Below, piece after piece: positions 12,548 to 14,233 of a stretch of DNA of 14,233 nt. The notes below the pieces were generated by a model. That model was not told where the DNA came from. It made no database searches and worked only from the letters and a program-made list of their open reading frames with translations. Position 1 is the stretch's first letter, and every line of letters starts with the position of its first letter. The position numbers and the translations under genes are program-made. Origin of the DNA: JAPOKJ01 sp043767985. Lineage in GTDB: Bacteria; Pseudomonadota; Gammaproteobacteria; Burkholderiales; Burkholderiaceae_E. The DNA lies in contig JAYVKZ010000281.1 in the NCBI GenBank assembly GCA_043767985.1, positions 1 to 14,233 of the forward strand, given 5' to 3'.

Positions 12548-14233
12548 AACGAATTGAATTTTGTCGAGCAAGCGCCGTATCAACAGGGGCAAAAAGTTCG
12601 ACTCTTGGCGGAGCCTCCGCGCCTGCCCGCAACAGCACTAGTGAGCGTAGAACGAGAAGGCGTATTGTCGGCTGAGGTTCATCAGGTTCAAAGCGCTGGA
12701 CAGTTACTGGACCTGACTCTGCAAGACCACTTTGCCCCTAATGTACGAGTTCAGGTACGGTATGTGATGCCCCAAGTTCCTGAGGGCCAGAGCGTGAGCA
12801 TTGAGCGTGCGCGCGCCCTCAAAATTGAACCTAGTAGTTATCTGCTAAACGTGGTTGTGAACCCTGCACAGACTCAAACCCGTGTCCGTAGTCAGTTACC
12901 GGTCACAATCCGCGTCACTGATCAACGCAGCGCTATCCCTGTCGCTGGGGCTCGTCTCACTATCGCGGTCGTGGATGAGGGTCTGTTGGCCTTGCGTCCC
13001 AATGCCAGTTGGAACCTCGCCAGCGCCATGCTGCGAGAACGCCCAGTGTTGGTGGGTAGTGATTGGTTGGACCGGTACCTGACACCCCGCTTGCCGATCG
13101 GCCCACAGCCCGCTCACCTGCCCCCAGAGGAGGCGCGTGCTCAACAAATCGCTGCGCCTAAAGCTATGGCTGCACCGGTCGCAGCGCCAGCACCCGCTCC
13201 ATCAGGGGCATCTGCTCGTCGCGCAGCGGACGCTGAAACAAGGGCCGCGCCTTTGGGTGGCGATGCGCAGCCCGCCGTGCGAAGTGACTTTTCATCACTA
13301 CTCCTATGGCAAACGGACGTCACCACCGACGCCAACGGCCAGGCCACGGTCACGGTTCCAACCAACGATTCAATCAGCCGTTTCCGTATCGTCGCCATTG
13401 GCAGCGAAGGCGCAGCAAAGTTCGGCGAAGGTTCGGCGACCTTCCAAACGACCCAAGCACTACAAGTCATTAGCGGCTTGCCACAGCAAGTTCGAGCCGA
13501 TGATCGACTGGTGCAAAGCATTACCCTGCGTAACACCAGTACCGAGCCCATTACGGTGCAGGTGACTGCGAAGGCCGAGATATTGCCTCCCTCACGCCGT
13601 CCACTGAGCGCCGAAACCATGAAAGCGCGCGGCCTAGACTTTACCCAGAACCTTCGTCTCTTGGCGGGAGAAAACAAAGTGATCTCCTGGCCTGTCAACG
13701 TACCTAGCCAGCCCGGGCAGCTCAATTGGCAGTTCGATGCGCGCGCAAATCTGGGCAATGATGCGCTGCGCGATGCGCTGAACATTTCGCAAATCGTCAA
13801 CGAGGCCGTGCCCGTCACGACGCGCCAGGCTACCTTGATTCAGGTGGAACGCGATACCCGCCTGCCCTTTGAACAGCCCTCGCAGGCCTTGCCTCAAGCG
13901 GGCGGTGTAGCCATTACTTTGCAACGCAGTCTTGCCGACGCCGCTCTTGCCGAGACCATGGACTGGATGCGCCGCTATCCCTACACATGCCTTGAACAAC
14001 AGACCTCCAGATTCAGCACGCTCGATGACCGAGCCGCCTGGGAGCAACTCATGCAGAAATTGCCCCAGTATCTAAGTAGCAACGGCTTGGCTAACTATTT
14101 CCCGGTGACGGGCATGGGCAGCAGCGCTTCGGGAAGCGAATCGCTCACAGCTTATGTACTGGACATGGCCCACGCCAAGGGTTGGACGATCCCGGTCGCT
14201 GAGCGTACCCGCATGCTTGATGGCCTATTGGTC
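12548..14233 (+). pseudogene. Alpha-2-macroglobulin family protein, continuation after the TAG (runs off the window)
   Basis: 562 codons without a stop continue the frame of the previous part to the last base. Family marks in order: APYQQGQKVRLL and ATALVSVEREGVLSAEV (the 'Y.pGd...P..aLvtvEregvl' stretch); LTIAVVDEGLLAL; an Ala/Pro/Arg-rich, low-complexity piece (about 13140-13262: AAPKAMAAPVAAPAPAP, then ASARRAADAETRAAP) that fits the bait region proteases cut; LLLWQTDVTTDANGQATVTV and SISRFRIVAIG; and RRYPYTCLEQQTSRF, whose CLEQ (13988-13999) is the thioester that binds attacking proteases. No start codon with a ribosome site follows the TAG, so a separate gene is unlikely, and without readthrough this half would not be made and secreted. 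In related bacteria a pbpC gene often follows; here that lies outside. Its coding quality looks undamaged, so the stop is recent, suppressed, or a sequencing error. Confidence 0.8.

Noticed and set aside
13141..13818. Long minus-strand open frame (225 codons)
   Set aside because: It is antisense to the macroglobulin continuation, whose frame has clear family motifs. The antisense translation is rich in Ser, Ala, Arg and Cys without any motif.
1..14233. CRISPR arrays, rRNA genes, intact insertion sequences or prophage genes
   Set aside because: No regularly spaced repeats, no rRNA-like blocks, no transposase or integrase motifs seen on either strand.

Overview
The window looks like the chromosome of a mid-GC (roughly mid-fifties percent by eye) proteobacterium, probably beta or gamma. 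Pointers are an RtcB close to the E. coli type, a thioester alpha-2-macroglobulin, a VapC relic and an aromatic-type catabolic set. I cannot name the genus from the sequence.

Layout. (1) 1-301: 5' end of an rtcB RNA ligase gene on the minus strand, with a strong hairpin in its leader. (2) 582-7773: a catabolic block. An epoxide hydrolase (+) converges on a PF10118-type 'metal-dependent hydrolase' (-). The latter is divergent from a TetR regulator (+). A tight overlapping operon follows: VOC/extradiol-dioxygenase-like enzyme, MhpA-like flavin monooxygenase, fumarylacetoacetate-hydrolase (FAH) family protein. After 141 bases comes an FMO-type flavin monooxygenase. (3) 7774 to about 9340: about 1.5 kb with no intact gene. 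It holds an orphan copy of the operator-like motif, an ABC-ATPase fragment, the last codons and 3' flank of a second FAH-type gene, and a VapC relic. (4) About 9449-14233: a secreted alpha-2-macroglobulin gene. It is split by one in-frame TAG at 12545-12547; the same frame then stays open to the window end and carries the CLEQ thioester motif.

How the genes may work together (inference): the flavin monooxygenase would hydroxylate an aromatic or cyclic substrate, the VOC enzyme would open the ring, and the FAH protein would hydrolyse or isomerise the product. The FMO, epoxide hydrolase and putative diiron protein may prepare the substrate. The TetR protein is the likely switch: the 13-mer TAATATACTGAGC begins an imperfect palindrome both in the TetR/hydrolase divergent gap and just upstream of the operon. 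The substrate cannot be read from the sequence.

The best leads are the shared operator with an orphan third copy, the duplicated FAH tail 2.57 kb downstream, the in-frame amber codon in the macroglobulin gene, and the E / ExxH / E / ExxH pattern in the PF10118-type protein.
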